Assembly: GCA_041874755.1 (NCBI GenBank)
Contig: CP102611.1
Location: 2,604,001 to 2,668,000, forward strand
Source of the DNA: Chitinibacter sp. SCUT-21
GTDB taxonomy: Bacteria; Pseudomonadota; Gammaproteobacteria; Burkholderiales; Chitinibacteraceae
DNA length: 64,000 nt
Direction of reading: 5' to 3'
The translations under genes and the position numbers were made by a program. The notes under the pieces were generated by a model. The model had not been told where the DNA came from. It searched no databases and saw only the letters and a program-made list of their open reading frames with translations. Every line of letters starts with the position of its first letter. Within the stretch, counting starts at the first letter, position 1. Positions 8,410 to 19,150 of this stretch are shown here, one piece after another.

Positions 8410-8567
8410 TGCAGTTGTGTTTGTTTGTTTATAAAGTTCAAGCTAAGGTACTAATGTACTTGTTCTGACGCGTTGTTGCAAAATGCGAGTTTGTGACGGT
8501 GCTTTCTTTACACTGGATTGCGTCCGCTGATAGCATTTTTCAGATTACATATAAGGGGGCTATTGCG

Positions 8568-9641
8568 TTGAACCTCGATTTTTTAAAGCCATCAGCACCA
8601 CCTCTCATTGGCGTGGATATCAGCGCGTCTGCGGTAAAAATGGTTGAGCTGAGCCAAATGGGGCGCAATTTTAGCTTAGACCGCTATGTAATTGAGCCTT
8701 TGCCAAAAGATGCTGTTACAGATAGCAATATTACAAATCCAGATGCCGTTGCCGAGGCCGTGTTGCGGGCTTGGAAGCTCATGGGTGGGAAAATTAAAAA
8801 TGTAGCAATCGCATTGCCCGCTTCAGCTGTAATTACCAAGAAAATTTTGGTTGCGGCTGGTATGAGCGAGCGCGATTTAGAAATGCAAGTTGAAACAGAG
8901 GCAAATCAATACATTCCATTTTCGTTGGATGAAGTAAATCTTGATTTCCAAGTTCTTGGTCCTGCTGTTAATAATCCCGATGAAGAGGAAGTTCTCATTG
9001 CTGCGGCCAAAAAAACCAAGGTAGAAGAACGCGTTGCAGCCATTGAAGAGGCCGGCCTCAAGGCTGTGGTGTTGGACGTTGAATCTTATGCAACTCAAGC
9101 TGCATTTGAGCTGATGCGGCCACAGTTGCCAAATGGTGGAGAAAATCAGATTGTTGCAGTTGTTGATATCGGCGCAACAGCAATGCACATGAATATTTTC
9201 AAGGATGGTCAATCAATCTATAGCCGGGATCAGGGGTATGCTGGAAATCAGCTGACGCAAGAAATTCAGCGCAAATTTAATATGTCTTCTGAAGAGGCCG
9301 AGCAGGCGAAGCGTCAAGGCGGTTTGCCAGATAATTACGAGCCAGATGTTTTACAGCCATTTATGGACACCATGGCACTGGAAATATCGCGCTCACTGCA
9401 GTTTTTTTACACTTCAAGTAACTACACAACTGTCGATCACATCTTGCTAGCTGGTGGTTGCAGTGTTATTCATGGTTTGGATGAAGTTGTTTCGAGTCGT
9501 ACACAAGTCGCTAGTACGATGCGTGCAAATCCATTCTTTAGCATGTCTACAGGCAAAGTGCGCGGCAAGCAAATTCAATTGGATGCGCCTTCGCTGCTTA
9601 TTGCATGTGGATTGGCTATGCGGAGGTTTGACCCAGCATGA
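8568..9641 (+). CDS. pilM: Type IV pilus inner-membrane platform ATPase-like protein PilM
   Basis: PilM is a cytoplasmic actin-fold protein that binds the N-terminus of PilN and links the pilus motor to the PilNOP frame. The frame stays open from an ATG at 8493, but the family begins at NLDFLKPSAPPLIGVDISASAVK. A TTG at 8568 has an AAGGGGG ribosome site 8 bases upstream, so I place the start there, giving 357 residues, the usual length. Nucleotide-binding segments GVDISASAVKMVEL and VVDIGATAMHM are visible. It is the first gene of a five-gene pil operon and overlaps pilN by 4 bp. Confidence 0.93.
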   Translation: MNLDFLKPSAPPLIGVDISASAVKMVELSQMGRNFSLDRYVIEPLPKDAVTDSNITNPDAVAEAVLRAWKLMGGKIKNVAIALPASAVITKKILVAAGMSERDLEMQVETEANQYIPFSLDEVNLDFQVLGPAVNNPDEEEVLIAAAKKTKVEERVAAIEEAGLKAVVLDVESYATQAAFELMRPQLPNGGENQIVAVVDIGATAMHMNIFKDGQSIYSRDQGYAGNQLTQEIQRKFNMSSEEAEQAKRQGGLPDNYEPDVLQPFMDTMALEISRSLQFFYTSSNYTTVDHILLAGGCSVIHGLDEVVSSRTQVASTMRANPFFSMSTGKVRGKQIQLDAPSLLIACGLAMRRFDPA

Positions 9642-10228
9642 TTAGAATTAATTTATTACCGCACCGCCAAGAAAAAAGAGCCGCTCGTCAGCGTCGCTTC
9701 GTAGCTATGCTCGCGTTTTCTTTTGTCGTGGCATGTGCCATTGTGGTTGCTGGATATTTAGTGCTTGCGGCAAAAATAGAAACGCAGTCCGAGCGCAATG
9801 AATTCTTAGCTTCTGAAAATGCAAAACTAGATCGTGAAATCGCTGAAATCGAGAAGCTTAAAGCAGAAAAACAGGCTTTGCTTGATCGCAAGCAAATTGT
9901 AGAACGTTTGCAATCTAATCGGACTGAAGTTGTTCACATGTTGGATCAGCTAACTCGACAGGTTCCAGAAGGGGTGTATCTGAAAGATGTTAAGCAAACA
10001 GACGATTTGCTAGTGTTAAACGGATATGCTCAATCAAATGCTCGAGTTTCAACGTTGATGCGTAATCTGAATGACTCTCAAACCTTTGAGCAGCCTTTAT
10101 TGATTGAAACGAAAGCCGCTTCTGTGGGTAATCAGCGTCTATCTGACTTTACTCTAAATATAAAGTTAACTAGAGCTTCGCTTGAGGCCTCGGCAGTTGC
10201 AAGTCAACCAACTGCTCAAGGGAAATGA
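9638..10228 (+). CDS. pilN: Type IV pilus assembly protein PilN
   Basis: A bitopic inner-membrane protein of 196 residues. The short cytoplasmic N-terminus starts MIRINLLPHRQEKR, carrying the INLLP motif that docks into PilM. One membrane helix (about residues 24-46) follows, then a periplasmic coiled coil rich in Glu and Lys and a ferredoxin-like C-terminal domain. It pairs with PilO to align the inner platform with the secretin. Start overlaps the pilM stop. Confidence 0.94.
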   Translation: MIRINLLPHRQEKRAARQRRFVAMLAFSFVVACAIVVAGYLVLAAKIETQSERNEFLASENAKLDREIAEIEKLKAEKQALLDRKQIVERLQSNRTEVVHMLDQLTRQVPEGVYLKDVKQTDDLLVLNGYAQSNARVSTLMRNLNDSQTFEQPLLIETKAASVGNQRLSDFTLNIKLTRASLEASAVASQPTAQGK

Positions 10229-10229
10229 T

Positions 10230-10871
10230 ATGGCAATGACATTTGATGAATTCAGAAATTTAGATCCCAAAGATGCGGGCAACTGGCCAATTCCTGTTCA
10301 ATTAGGTGCGATGTTCTTATTGTTGATCATCGTTGTAGCTGCTGGTGTGTTTTATTTTTGGCAGCCTCAATTTGATGAGTTGGAGGTTGGTACTCAACAA
10401 GAAGAACAATTAAAGCAGGAGTTTTTGGATAAGAAGAAAAGAGCAATTAATCTCGAAGCGTATCGTCAGCAGTTACTTGAGATTCAGCAATCTTTTGGTG
10501 CTTTACTGAAGCAACTGCCTAACAAGTCAGAAATGGAAACATTGCTAACAGAGATTAACCAAGCTGGTGTAGGTCGTGGCCTATTGTTTGAGTTGTTCAA
10601 GCCTGGTGCCGAAGTGAAAACTTCAGAATTTGCTGAAATGCCAATCCAAATTAAAGTAACAGGCTCATTTCATGATTTGTCTGCTTTTGTCAGCGATGTG
10701 GCTCAGTTGTCACGAATTGTGACTTTGAGCGATGTTAAGTTGTCTGTGCCAAAAGATCCTGCCATGTTAAATATGGAAGCAACGATTAAAACTTATCGTG
10801 CGTTAGATGAAGCAGAGCAGCAGGCAATTCGACAGGCTGAACTTGAAGCTCGTAAAAAGAATAGAAAGTAA
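10230..10871 (+). CDS. pilO: Type IV pilus assembly protein PilO
   Basis: The start at 10230 (MAMTFDEF) follows the pilN stop by one base and has AAGGGA upstream; longer in-frame extensions lie inside pilN. The 213-residue product has a cytoplasmic N-terminus, one membrane helix (about residues 24-45), a periplasmic coiled coil and the PilO C-terminal domain (VTGSFHDLSAFVSDVAQL). It forms a heterodimer with PilN and binds PilP. Confidence 0.94.
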   Translation: MAMTFDEFRNLDPKDAGNWPIPVQLGAMFLLLIIVVAAGVFYFWQPQFDELEVGTQQEEQLKQEFLDKKKRAINLEAYRQQLLEIQQSFGALLKQLPNKSEMETLLTEINQAGVGRGLLFELFKPGAEVKTSEFAEMPIQIKVTGSFHDLSAFVSDVAQLSRIVTLSDVKLSVPKDPAMLNMEATIKTYRALDEAEQQAIRQAELEARKKNRK

Positions 10872-10892
10872 TGTTCTATCCGGGGAAAAACA

Positions 10893-11417
10893 ATGAAAAG
10901 ATGGATCTTACTTAGTTTGCTGCCAGTTGCGCTTACGGGATGTTTTGGTGAAGAAAATAGCGATCTAAAAGCATGGATGGCTGAACAGTCTGAAGGATTG
11001 CGTGGTCGCGTAGAGCCTTTGCCCGAAGTAAAGCCCTATCAACCATTTACTTATGATGCATTCGGTCTTCCTGATCCGTTTCGACCCAGTAAAATGGAGC
11101 TGGCAAAAAAGGCAGGCAACAGTGGCTTGGCACCAAACACCAATCGCGTCAAAGAAGTATTGGAAAACTACGATTTAGAAAAGTTACGCATGGTTGGCAC
11201 TTTGCAGCAAGGCAAAACAATACAGGCTTTGATTAAAGCCCCTGATGGTAATCTTTACCGCGTCAAAAATGGTAGCTATATGGGGCAAGATTTCGGTATG
11301 GTAATGAACATTACTGAAACCGAGATCACTCTCAAAGAGATCGTGGAAGACAGTGGTGGTGATTGGGTTGAGCGTACAACAACTCTTGGCTTAGATGATG
11401 CGGAGCAAAAAAAATGA
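10893..11417 (+). CDS. pilP: Type IV pilus lipoprotein PilP
   Basis: A 174-residue inner-membrane-anchored lipoprotein with a signal peptide and lipobox LTGC (Cys17). The DPFRP segment near residue 60 is typical of PilP, and the C-terminal half (from about 95) is the beta-sandwich domain that contacts the N0 domain of PilQ. A ribosome site (GGGGA) precedes the start, and the stop overlaps pilQ by 4 bp. Fourth gene of the pil operon. Confidence 0.94.
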   Translation: MKRWILLSLLPVALTGCFGEENSDLKAWMAEQSEGLRGRVEPLPEVKPYQPFTYDAFGLPDPFRPSKMELAKKAGNSGLAPNTNRVKEVLENYDLEKLRMVGTLQQGKTIQALIKAPDGNLYRVKNGSYMGQDFGMVMNITETEITLKEIVEDSGGDWVERTTTLGLDDAEQKK

Positions 11418-13501
11418 AAATGAAGAAACTACTGAGCTGGGCAACTCAAATAACCCTTTTGTTTGTTGCTCCGTTTGCCATTGCCGCAGATGTGGCTAGT
11501 ATTACAGCTGTTGACGTAAGTAATGTTAGTGCCGAAAAACAGCTGGTTAAAATCACTTTTAATGGGACGCCGCCTACCCCTACAAGTTTTTCAGTGAACA
11601 CCCCGCCTCGAATTGCTTTCGATTTCGCCAATACAAGCAATCAAGCGGGCAAAAACTCTGTTCAGGTTAATGGTGCAGCATTACGCTTAATTAATATTGC
11701 CGAAGGTACTGGTAGGACAAGGGTGGTTTTCAATCTTCAAAAACCTGCCTCATATGAAACCAAAGTAGAAAATAACAATTTATTAATTTCAATCGACGGT
11801 GCTGTTGCTGCTTCTACAGCCAAAAACAGCGCTCCAAGTAATACAAGTACCCAGTTTGCTGCAGCAAAACCAAGCGGAAAATCTGAAGGTATTCAAGATG
11901 TCGATTTTCGTCGCGGTACAGCAGGCGAGGGTAAAGTAGTAATTGATTTGACAAGTGCGAATGTTGGAATTGATATTCGACAGCAAGGAAAGAAATTATT
12001 AGTTGAATTTACCAAGGCTTCTCTCCCAAAAAATCTTGAACGAAGCTTAGATGTTTCCGACTTCGGTACTCCAATTCAGAAAGTGGATACTTTTTCGCAG
12101 GGTGACAAGGTCAAAATGCTGATTGAGCCCAAAGGAAATTGGGAATATTCAGCATATCAAACAGAGAATCGATTTGTCGTCGAAGTGCGTGATGCGTCTG
12201 ATAGCAAAAATAAAACAGCACAATCGAAGCCAAATTATAAAGGTGAAAAACTCTCACTTAACTTCCAAAGCGTAGAGATTCGTACAGTTTTGCAGGTGAT
12301 TGCTGAGTTTACTGGCTTAAATATCATTACAAGTGACACAGTTAGTGGTTCGCTAACCTTGCGTTTAAAGGATGTTCCTTGGGATCAAGCACTGGATATT
12401 ATCTTGCAGGCCAAAGGCTTGGATCAGCGCAAATCTGGCAATGTTATGTGGATCGCACCCCGTGACGAATTAGCTTCTAAAGAAAAGCAAGAACTTGAAT
12501 CAAAGAAGCAAATTGCTGAACTTGAGCCAACTCGCACTGAATATTTTGATTTGAAATACAGTAAAGCAGATGACTTTAAAAAGGTGCTAACTGACGAGAA
12601 GCAAAAATTATTATCTCCTCGTGGTAGTGCTGTAATTGTTCCACGTACTAATCAGCTTATTGTTCAAGATATTCCATCAAAACTTGAGCAAATTCGTGAC
12701 ATGATTGCCAAAACCGATATTCCTGTTCGTCAGGTCATGATCGAGGCTCGGATCGTAGAGGCCGAGGATGGCTTTAGTCGAAATTTGGGCGTGAAGTTTC
12801 ACGGATTGTATTTGAATAAGGATGTAGGAGTTGCCGGTGGTTTAACCACTAAAGATTATAAACCTACAAATGGCGACTCTTATCCTGCTCCTGCCCTTGC
12901 TGGCGATAAGCCTTCCGTTAACTTACCTGCTGCAGCTATTGGTGGTTTTAATCCGGGCTCAATAGCCATGCTTTTGGCTGGTTCTGATGGCTTACTAGGT
13001 TTGGAATTGTCGGCTCTTGAGCAAGATGGTAAGGGTAAGATTGTTTCTAGTCCGCGTTTAGTTACCGCTGATCAAGTTGAAGCGGTTATTGAAGATGGTC
13101 AAGAAATTCCATATTCAGAATCGTCTCAAAATGGAGCAACTTCGGTTTCGTTCAAAAAAGCAACGTTATCGTTAAAGGTTACACCTCAGATCACTCCTGA
13201 CGGTAATGTATTTATGGACGTAGCCGTTAATAAGGATAGCCGTGGCGAGAATACGATTAACGGACCAGCGATCAATACTAAGCAGATTAAAACTAAAGTG
13301 TTAGTTGAGAACGGCGGTACAGTGGTCATTGGTGGGATCTATATTGAAGATACAACCAATACCGTAACGCAAATTCCTCTGCTAGGTGATATCCCTGTAA
13401 TGGGTAATTTGTTCAAAAATCGCTCAACTATAAAAGCCAAGCGTGAACTGTTGATTTTCTTAACGCCACGCGTTTTGCAATCTGATCTCACATTGCGATA
13501 A
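11414..13501 (+). CDS. pilQ: Type IV pilus secretin PilQ
   Basis: A 695-residue outer-membrane channel through which the pilus passes. Signal peptide at residues 1-24; two AMIN peptidoglycan-binding domains (about 30-130 and 160-255); an STN/N0 domain (about 278-350, with SVEIRTVLQVIAEFTGLNI); a secretin N1 domain (about 372-440); and the C-terminal secretin barrel with VIVGGIYIEDTT-like and PLLGDIPVMGNLFK segments close to the end. It is slightly shorter than many PilQ proteins but has all domains. Last gene of the pil operon; a terminator hairpin follows 51 bp after the stop. Confidence 0.96.
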   Translation: MKMKKLLSWATQITLLFVAPFAIAADVASITAVDVSNVSAEKQLVKITFNGTPPTPTSFSVNTPPRIAFDFANTSNQAGKNSVQVNGAALRLINIAEGTGRTRVVFNLQKPASYETKVENNNLLISIDGAVAASTAKNSAPSNTSTQFAAAKPSGKSEGIQDVDFRRGTAGEGKVVIDLTSANVGIDIRQQGKKLLVEFTKASLPKNLERSLDVSDFGTPIQKVDTFSQGDKVKMLIEPKGNWEYSAYQTENRFVVEVRDASDSKNKTAQSKPNYKGEKLSLNFQSVEIRTVLQVIAEFTGLNIITSDTVSGSLTLRLKDVPWDQALDIILQAKGLDQRKSGNVMWIAPRDELASKEKQELESKKQIAELEPTRTEYFDLKYSKADDFKKVLTDEKQKLLSPRGSAVIVPRTNQLIVQDIPSKLEQIRDMIAKTDIPVRQVMIEARIVEAEDGFSRNLGVKFHGLYLNKDVGVAGGLTTKDYKPTNGDSYPAPALAGDKPSVNLPAAAIGGFNPGSIAMLLAGSDGLLGLELSALEQDGKGKIVSSPRLVTADQVEAVIEDGQEIPYSESSQNGATSVSFKKATLSLKVTPQITPDGNVFMDVAVNKDSRGENTINGPAINTKQIKTKVLVENGGTVVIGGIYIEDTTNTVTQIPLLGDIPVMGNLFKNRSTIKAKRELLIFLTPRVLQSDLTLR

Positions 13502-13552
13502 TTAAAAAAGCTAGAGATTGAAGATCGCTAAGCTTCGTAGTTTCAAGTAAAA

Positions 13553-13586
13553 TGCCTGGCATGAAAATGCCAGGCAATTTTTTTTT
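13553..13586 (+). terminator. Terminator hairpin overlapping the aroK start
   Basis: TGCCTGGCAT (13553-13562) and ATGCCAGGCA (13567-13576) form a perfect 10-bp stem with a GAAA loop, followed by A and nine T (13578-13586). It has every mark of an intrinsic terminator for pilQ, yet the stem contains the aroK start codons and the T-run encodes the conserved Phe-Phe of AroK. It may end pilQ transcripts, attenuate aroK, or hide its start codon. Confidence 0.85.
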
Positions 13587-14082
13587 AGTCGGCCTCATGG
13601 GGGCTGGCAAGACGACAGTGGGTCGTGCCCTAGCCAAAGCTGCAGGCAAAACGTTTTATGATTCTGATCATGAAATTGAAGCCAAGACTGGTGCTCGTAT
13701 TCCTACAATTTTTGAACTTGAAGGCGAGGCTGGCTTTCGGCAACGAGAGGCAGAGGCGATTGCTGAGCTAACACAATTGAAAAACATTGTGCTAGCTACT
13801 GGTGGCGGTGCTGTGCTTAATCCGATTAATCGTGCTCATCTACGAAGAAACGGTTACGTGATCTATCTATGCGCTTCGCCGGAAGAGCTATATCACCGCA
13901 CCTGCCACGATAAAAATCGCCCTTTGCTGCAAACTGCTGATCCAAAGGCGCGATTGGCCGAGTTGTACGCTGTGCGCGATCCTTTGTATCGTGAGGTAGC
14001 CGACTTGGTAATGGATACTAGCCAGCAAAGTGTTAATTCTCTACTGCAATTACTTCTCAAAGAATTGGAACGCAAAACATGA
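13561..14082 (+). CDS. aroK: Shikimate kinase
   Basis: Phosphorylates shikimate at the 3-OH, step five of chorismate synthesis. The P-loop [12 protein letters not shown] lies near residue 12, with the shikimate-binding FRxxE ([10 protein letters not shown]) and GGGAV (ATGGGAVLN) motifs further on. Three in-frame ATGs are possible (13552, 13561, 13567), all inside a terminator-like hairpin and none with a clear ribosome site; 13561 gives [11 protein letters not shown], the usual family length (173 residues). Its stop overlaps the aroB start by 4 bp. The aroK-aroB pair after pilQ is a conserved arrangement. Confidence 0.95.
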   Translation: MKMPGNFFLVGLMGAGKTTVGRALAKAAGKTFYDSDHEIEAKTGARIPTIFELEGEAGFRQREAEAIAELTQLKNIVLATGGGAVLNPINRAHLRRNGYVIYLCASPEELYHRTCHDKNRPLLQTADPKARLAELYAVRDPLYREVADLVMDTSQQSVNSLLQLLLKELERKT

Positions 14083-15173
14083 CCACTCACGTTGTTCGTG
14101 TCGACATTGACCACGCGCCATACGACATTTTGATCGGTAATAATCTGTTGTCATTGGGCGAAAAGATTGCAAGCCACTTGCCTCAACCGCGTGCTGCGAT
14201 TGTCACGAACACAACGGTGGCGCCACTATATTTAGCCAAGCTAAAGGCGACGCTAGCGTCACAAGGAGTGGCCTGCCAAGAAATTATTTTACCCGATGGT
14301 GAAAAATATAAAACTTGGGATTCACTAAACCTGATTATGGATGCCTTGCTCGGTGAGCGCGCCGAACGTAAAACTACGCTAATCGCGTTAGGTGGTGGGG
14401 TTATTGGCGATATGACGGGGTTTGCCGCTGCGATTTATCAACGTGGCGTGCCCTTTATCCAAGTCCCAACTACCTTGCTTGCTCAGGTCGACTCTTCCGT
14501 CGGAGGTAAAACAGCGATCAATCACCCCTTGGGTAAAAATATGATCGGTGCTTTCTATCAGCCGCGCCTAGTTTTAGCCGATTTGGACACCCTTAAAACG
14601 CTGCCTGATCGTGAATTTTCTGCCGGTATGGCCGAGGTTATTAAATACGGCTTGATTGATGATCCCGAATTCTTGGTTTGGCTAGAGCAAAATATTGATG
14701 CACTCATGCTGCGTGATGAGTCCTTGCTTGCGCAGGCTATTGAGCGTTGCTGCCAAAATAAGGCCCGCATTGTCGCCGCCGATGAAAAAGAAACTGGTCA
14801 GCGTGCTTTACTCAATCTGGGCCATACCTTTGGCCATGCGATCGAAGCGGGCTTGGGTTATGGTGCATGGTTACATGGCGAGGCGGTAGCAGCGGGTATG
14901 GTGCTGGCTGCGTATGCTTCGAAAGAGCTCGGTCATCTGAATGACCAAGACCTCTCTAGGGTTATCCAGTTGTTAACAAAAGCAAAATTACCCGTTGTAG
15001 CTCCTCAGTTAGGGCCTGATTGCTATAAAACCTTAATGGCTCAAGATAAAAAAGTAGATGCTGGCCGAATTAAATTTATTCTGTTGCGCCAATTAGGCCA
15101 AGCTTATATTGGCGAGCTGCCAGAATCTGCGATTGACGCCGCATTGCTGGCAGGCTGCGCCGTCGCTAAGTAG
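14079..15173 (+). CDS. aroB: 3-dehydroquinate synthase
   Basis: A 364-residue NAD- and metal-dependent enzyme that cyclises DAHP to 3-dehydroquinate in the shikimate pathway. Visible family motifs are the NAD-binding [13 protein letters not shown], the substrate segment [21 protein letters not shown], and the metal-binding histidines of [12 protein letters not shown] and [10 protein letters not shown]. Translationally coupled to aroK by a 4-bp overlap. The last 70 bp overlap, tail to tail, with the convergent yihY-like gene. Confidence 0.97.
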   Translation: MTTHVVRVDIDHAPYDILIGNNLLSLGEKIASHLPQPRAAIVTNTTVAPLYLAKLKATLASQGVACQEIILPDGEKYKTWDSLNLIMDALLGERAERKTTLIALGGGVIGDMTGFAAAIYQRGVPFIQVPTTLLAQVDSSVGGKTAINHPLGKNMIGAFYQPRLVLADLDTLKTLPDREFSAGMAEVIKYGLIDDPEFLVWLEQNIDALMLRDESLLAQAIERCCQNKARIVAADEKETGQRALLNLGHTFGHAIEAGLGYGAWLHGEAVAAGMVLAAYASKELGHLNDQDLSRVIQLLTKAKLPVVAPQLGPDCYKTLMAQDKKVDAGRIKFILLRQLGQAYIGELPESAIDAALLAGCAVAK

Positions 15174-16342
15174 TCTTGCAAGGTGATCTCAAGTGCGGCT
15201 TTCGCTTGGCCTAACGGACGAGCCAAGCCGCTTTTTTCATCGCTGCTCAGTGGGCTGACGATAAGTTCAAAAACTTGATCAAGCCGAATTTGACTCGCGC
15301 TGCAGGCCAGTAACCATTGTCCGTCACGGTTGGACTCAACCCAATCTCGTTCGGCCATCTCCTCTAGCAAACATTGCGTCGCATCGACCCCTAGGCCAAC
15401 GCGCTTGCGCAGATCGTTGATGTGCAAAATTTGTGCATTTTGATGGGCGAGAGCCAGCTCTTTTAAGATGCACATCGCTTGTTCAAAGCGCGTGCCATGA
15501 TGATCATTCCACTGCCAGCCATCGTTATGCCAATACGATAGTGTCGCCGATATCACTGCACCAGCCAGCACAATGACCCAGCACACATACAGCCACAATA
15601 GGAAAATAGGGAAGCTAGCAAAAGCGCCATAAACCAGTTTATAAGTACCAAATTGCTTTAAATACAGCGCAAACAGCCATTTCATTAATTCCAGAAAAAC
15701 GCCCGTAATTAGTGCTGCTGTTAGTGCATGCTTACGTGGAACAAAACAATGTGGCAGCGCCAAATACAACAAACTCAAAGTGCCGATTACTAAGATCATT
15801 GGGCCAATTTTAATAATGTCGACGCCAATGCCGGTGAATTCCCCCGCTTGATTTGCTAGCCAATTGGTGAGCGACAAACTCAAACCAATGAGTAATGGCG
15901 CCAACGTTAACGTGGCCCAGTACGTCAGCGTGCGTGATAGCAATTTGCGCTGGCGACGTACCCGCCAGATATTGTTGACCGATTTTTCAATCGTCATCAT
16001 TAATAAAATCGCAGTCGCCAACAAACCAATCATCCCGAACGCGGTGAGACGGTCGGCATTTTCTGCAAACTGGCGCATATATACGCCAACTACTTTGCCT
16101 GCCGCATCGGGAACTAGGTTTGTGATAATAAAAACACGAAATTTACTGCTGATGCCGCTGAACATCGGAAATGCCGAGATGACGGTGAGTGCAATGGTAA
16201 ACAGCGGTACGACCGCCAGTAGCGTGGTGTAAGTCAAGCTCCCTGCAGTTTCGAGGCAGCGGTCTGCATATAAACGGCGGCCGACAAAGCGGGCGAAACC
16301 GATAATTCTGCGCCAAAGCGGCAAGGGAGAAGTCTCAGACAT
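15104..16342 (-). CDS. YihY/BrkB family inner-membrane protein
   Basis: The frame extends upstream to 16681 but the family N-terminus is [19 protein letters not shown], so I place the start at 16342, giving 412 residues. The N-terminal ~280 residues hold six or so membrane helices with the family signature around [19 protein letters not shown]. The last ~130 residues are cytoplasmic and look like a winged-helix domain ([28 protein letters not shown]), common in beta- and gammaproteobacterial members. Older annotations as ribonuclease BN are wrong for this family. The role is unknown. Divergent from wrbA, its usual neighbour; its 3' end overlaps aroB by 70 bp. Confidence 0.9.
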   Translation of the reverse strand: MSETSPLPLWRRIIGFARFVGRRLYADRCLETAGSLTYTTLLAVVPLFTIALTVISAFPMFSGISSKFRVFIITNLVPDAAGKVVGVYMRQFAENADRLTAFGMIGLLATAILLMMTIEKSVNNIWRVRRQRKLLSRTLTYWATLTLAPLLIGLSLSLTNWLANQAGEFTGIGVDIIKIGPMILVIGTLSLLYLALPHCFVPRKHALTAALITGVFLELMKWLFALYLKQFGTYKLVYGAFASFPIFLLWLYVCWVIVLAGAVISATLSYWHNDGWQWNDHHGTRFEQAMCILKELALAHQNAQILHINDLRKRVGLGVDATQCLLEEMAERDWVESNRDGQWLLACSASQIRLDQVFELIVSPLSSDEKSGLARPLGQAKAALEITLQDYLATAQPASNAASIADSGSSPI

Positions 16343-16389
16343 GTTTATTTCGCAGAGCTTGAATGCCTTTATAATACCGCAAACTTTGA

Positions 16390-17378
<989 letters not shown>

Positions 17379-17402
17379 CTTTACGCGGTGGAAAAGCAGC
17401 AT

Positions 17403-17436
17403 AAAAAAATCCCCTGCGAGCAGGGGATTTTTATTT
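17403..17436. terminator. Bidirectional terminator
   Basis: A TCCCCTG/CAGGGGA stem flanked by A-runs on the left and T-runs on the right serves both the wrbA-DUF2069 operon and the convergent chitinase gene. Confidence 0.9.
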
Positions 17437-17452
17437 GTTAACAATGAGCCGC

Positions 17453-19150
17453 TTATTTTGGATACGTATTCAAATACGCTTTATGGCCTTTGGCAAATGA
17501 ATAGCCATTAGTTTTATCCCAGTTAATCGACCAAGTCATCACGCCGCGCAAATCAGGCTGCGCTGCAGTTGGTTTGTAAGTGCCGCAGTTTTGTAGCTTC
17601 ATCAGGCAGTCGAGCGCTTTTTGCACTTCAGCATTATTCATGTAGCCACCTGAAGGAGCTGCTGCAGGAATCGAAGGCAGGCCGATGCCGACTTGGTCTG
17701 GGCGTAGCGGTGGGAAGAACTTGTTCGGGTCACGCCCCACGTTAAAGCCGGTCAGCAGCATATCCGTCATCGCCACTTGGAAGTCAACTGTACCTTGGGT
17801 GTAGGTTTTGTCGTCTTTGCCGGTGATGCCGCCTGAATTGTAGTGCTGAACGTGCAAGAGGTTCAGATCATCACGCAGGCCGTGGATAATTCCCAAGTAG
17901 CCACCCCAAATGCCGCCAGACACGCCGTAGCCACCCTGCACATAGGCGGTTTCTGGTGCCATGGTCAGGGTAAAGCCTGGGCCAAAGCGTTTTTTCAGCG
18001 CTTTAACGCCCGCAACCAGATTCACCACTTGTGGCGTGGTTGGGTTACGGAAGTCTTCGCCAGATGCAATCGATAGATTGTTTTCAATATCGATATCTAC
18101 GCCGTTAAAACCATATTTAGCGATGATGTCGCCCAAGCTTTGGATGAACACGTCGCGCGCAGCTGGGCTGTCGATCACGATGGTGCCGTTAGCGCCACCA
18201 AGTGAGACTTGTACAATCTTGCCCTTAGCTTGTTTTTCTTTGATGTCGGCAATGAATTCAGCTTCGTTAAACAGCTTGTCCAGTACGAAAGTCGCTTTGC
18301 CCTTAGTCCATGGATCGCCTTCGACGAATGACACATTGATGATGTCGTATTCATCCGGCACGTCTTTAATGCGAATTACGCCTGAGCCATTGTCAAAATT
18401 GTGCCAATAACCAACAACAGCGTGTTTTGGCAATGTTGGGCAATCGCTAGTGCATGGCGTTGCTGTTGGTGCCGGTGTTGGCGTTGCTGTGACTACTGGA
18501 GTCGCCGTTGGTGTTGGGCTTGGCGAGACGCCAATACAATCACCACCCGGTGCAACTGGGCATGGCGTTGGCAATACAGGGGTTGCCGTAGGTGTTGGTG
18601 AGGCGGTTGGTGTTGGTGTAGCAGGCGTTCCGCTAACTAATTTCCAAGGTCCCCATTGATCCGCACCAGGTTGATTACCTTGCGTCCACCATTTGGCTTC
18701 GTAAACCGCGCCGTTATAGCTAACGCGTTGGCCGCCGTTATACACCGCAGTGCTGCTCCACGCGGCGACTCCAGAAACTGGCGTTGCGGTTGGGGCATTT
18801 GTTGGCGCAACTGTTGGCGTAGCGGTTGGTTTTGCGCTCACAGCAGGCGTTGCCGTTGGTGCGCTAGTTACGACAGGGGTAGCTGTTGGTGTAGTACTTG
18901 GCACAGGTGTTGTGCTGCTGGTGCCCGTTTCTTTCCACAGCGTTGGGGTTGCGGCAGGATTCCAGTTGGCGCCTACATAAGCGGTGTGGGTAACCAGCGC
19001 GCTGTAGGTTTTACCGTTGTAATCGACCACAGTACCTGCTGTGTAGGTATTGCCTTCTTGCCAAGTTGCTGCGCTCACGCTGGCTGCGAGCAGCAGGCCG
19101 CCAATGACAGCGGCAATACGGGTACGGCGCATCATGGTGCGTTGTTTCAT
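17453..19150 (-). CDS. Secreted GH18 chitinase with two chitin-binding modules
   Basis: A 565-residue exported endochitinase-type enzyme. Signal peptide 1-27 (cut near ASVSAA); a CBM5/12 chitin-binding module at about 28-75 (ATWQEGNTYTAGTVVDYNGKT); a Pro/Thr-rich linker; a second CBM5/12 (about 130-170, AAWSSTAVYNGGQRVSYNG); a second Pro/Thr linker; then a GH18 barrel from about 235. The catalytic motif is NGVDIDIE with Glu356 as the proton donor and Asp352 and Asp354; the first Asp of the usual DGxDxDxE is Asn349. The SLGG substrate strand is present. A GGAG ribosome site supports the start. It fits a chitin-degrading lifestyle and probably the type II or Sec export route. Confidence 0.95.
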   Translation of the reverse strand: MKQRTMMRRTRIAAVIGGLLLAASVSAATWQEGNTYTAGTVVDYNGKTYSALVTHTAYVGANWNPAATPTLWKETGTSSTTPVPSTTPTATPVVTSAPTATPAVSAKPTATPTVAPTNAPTATPVSGVAAWSSTAVYNGGQRVSYNGAVYEAKWWTQGNQPGADQWGPWKLVSGTPATPTPTASPTPTATPVLPTPCPVAPGGDCIGVSPSPTPTATPVVTATPTPAPTATPCTSDCPTLPKHAVVGYWHNFDNGSGVIRIKDVPDEYDIINVSFVEGDPWTKGKATFVLDKLFNEAEFIADIKEKQAKGKIVQVSLGGANGTIVIDSPAARDVFIQSLGDIIAKYGFNGVDIDIENNLSIASGEDFRNPTTPQVVNLVAGVKALKKRFGPGFTLTMAPETAYVQGGYGVSGGIWGGYLGIIHGLRDDLNLLHVQHYNSGGITGKDDKTYTQGTVDFQVAMTDMLLTGFNVGRDPNKFFPPLRPDQVGIGLPSIPAAAPSGGYMNNAEVQKALDCLMKLQNCGTYKPTAAQPDLRGVMTWSINWDKTNGYSFAKGHKAYLNTYPK

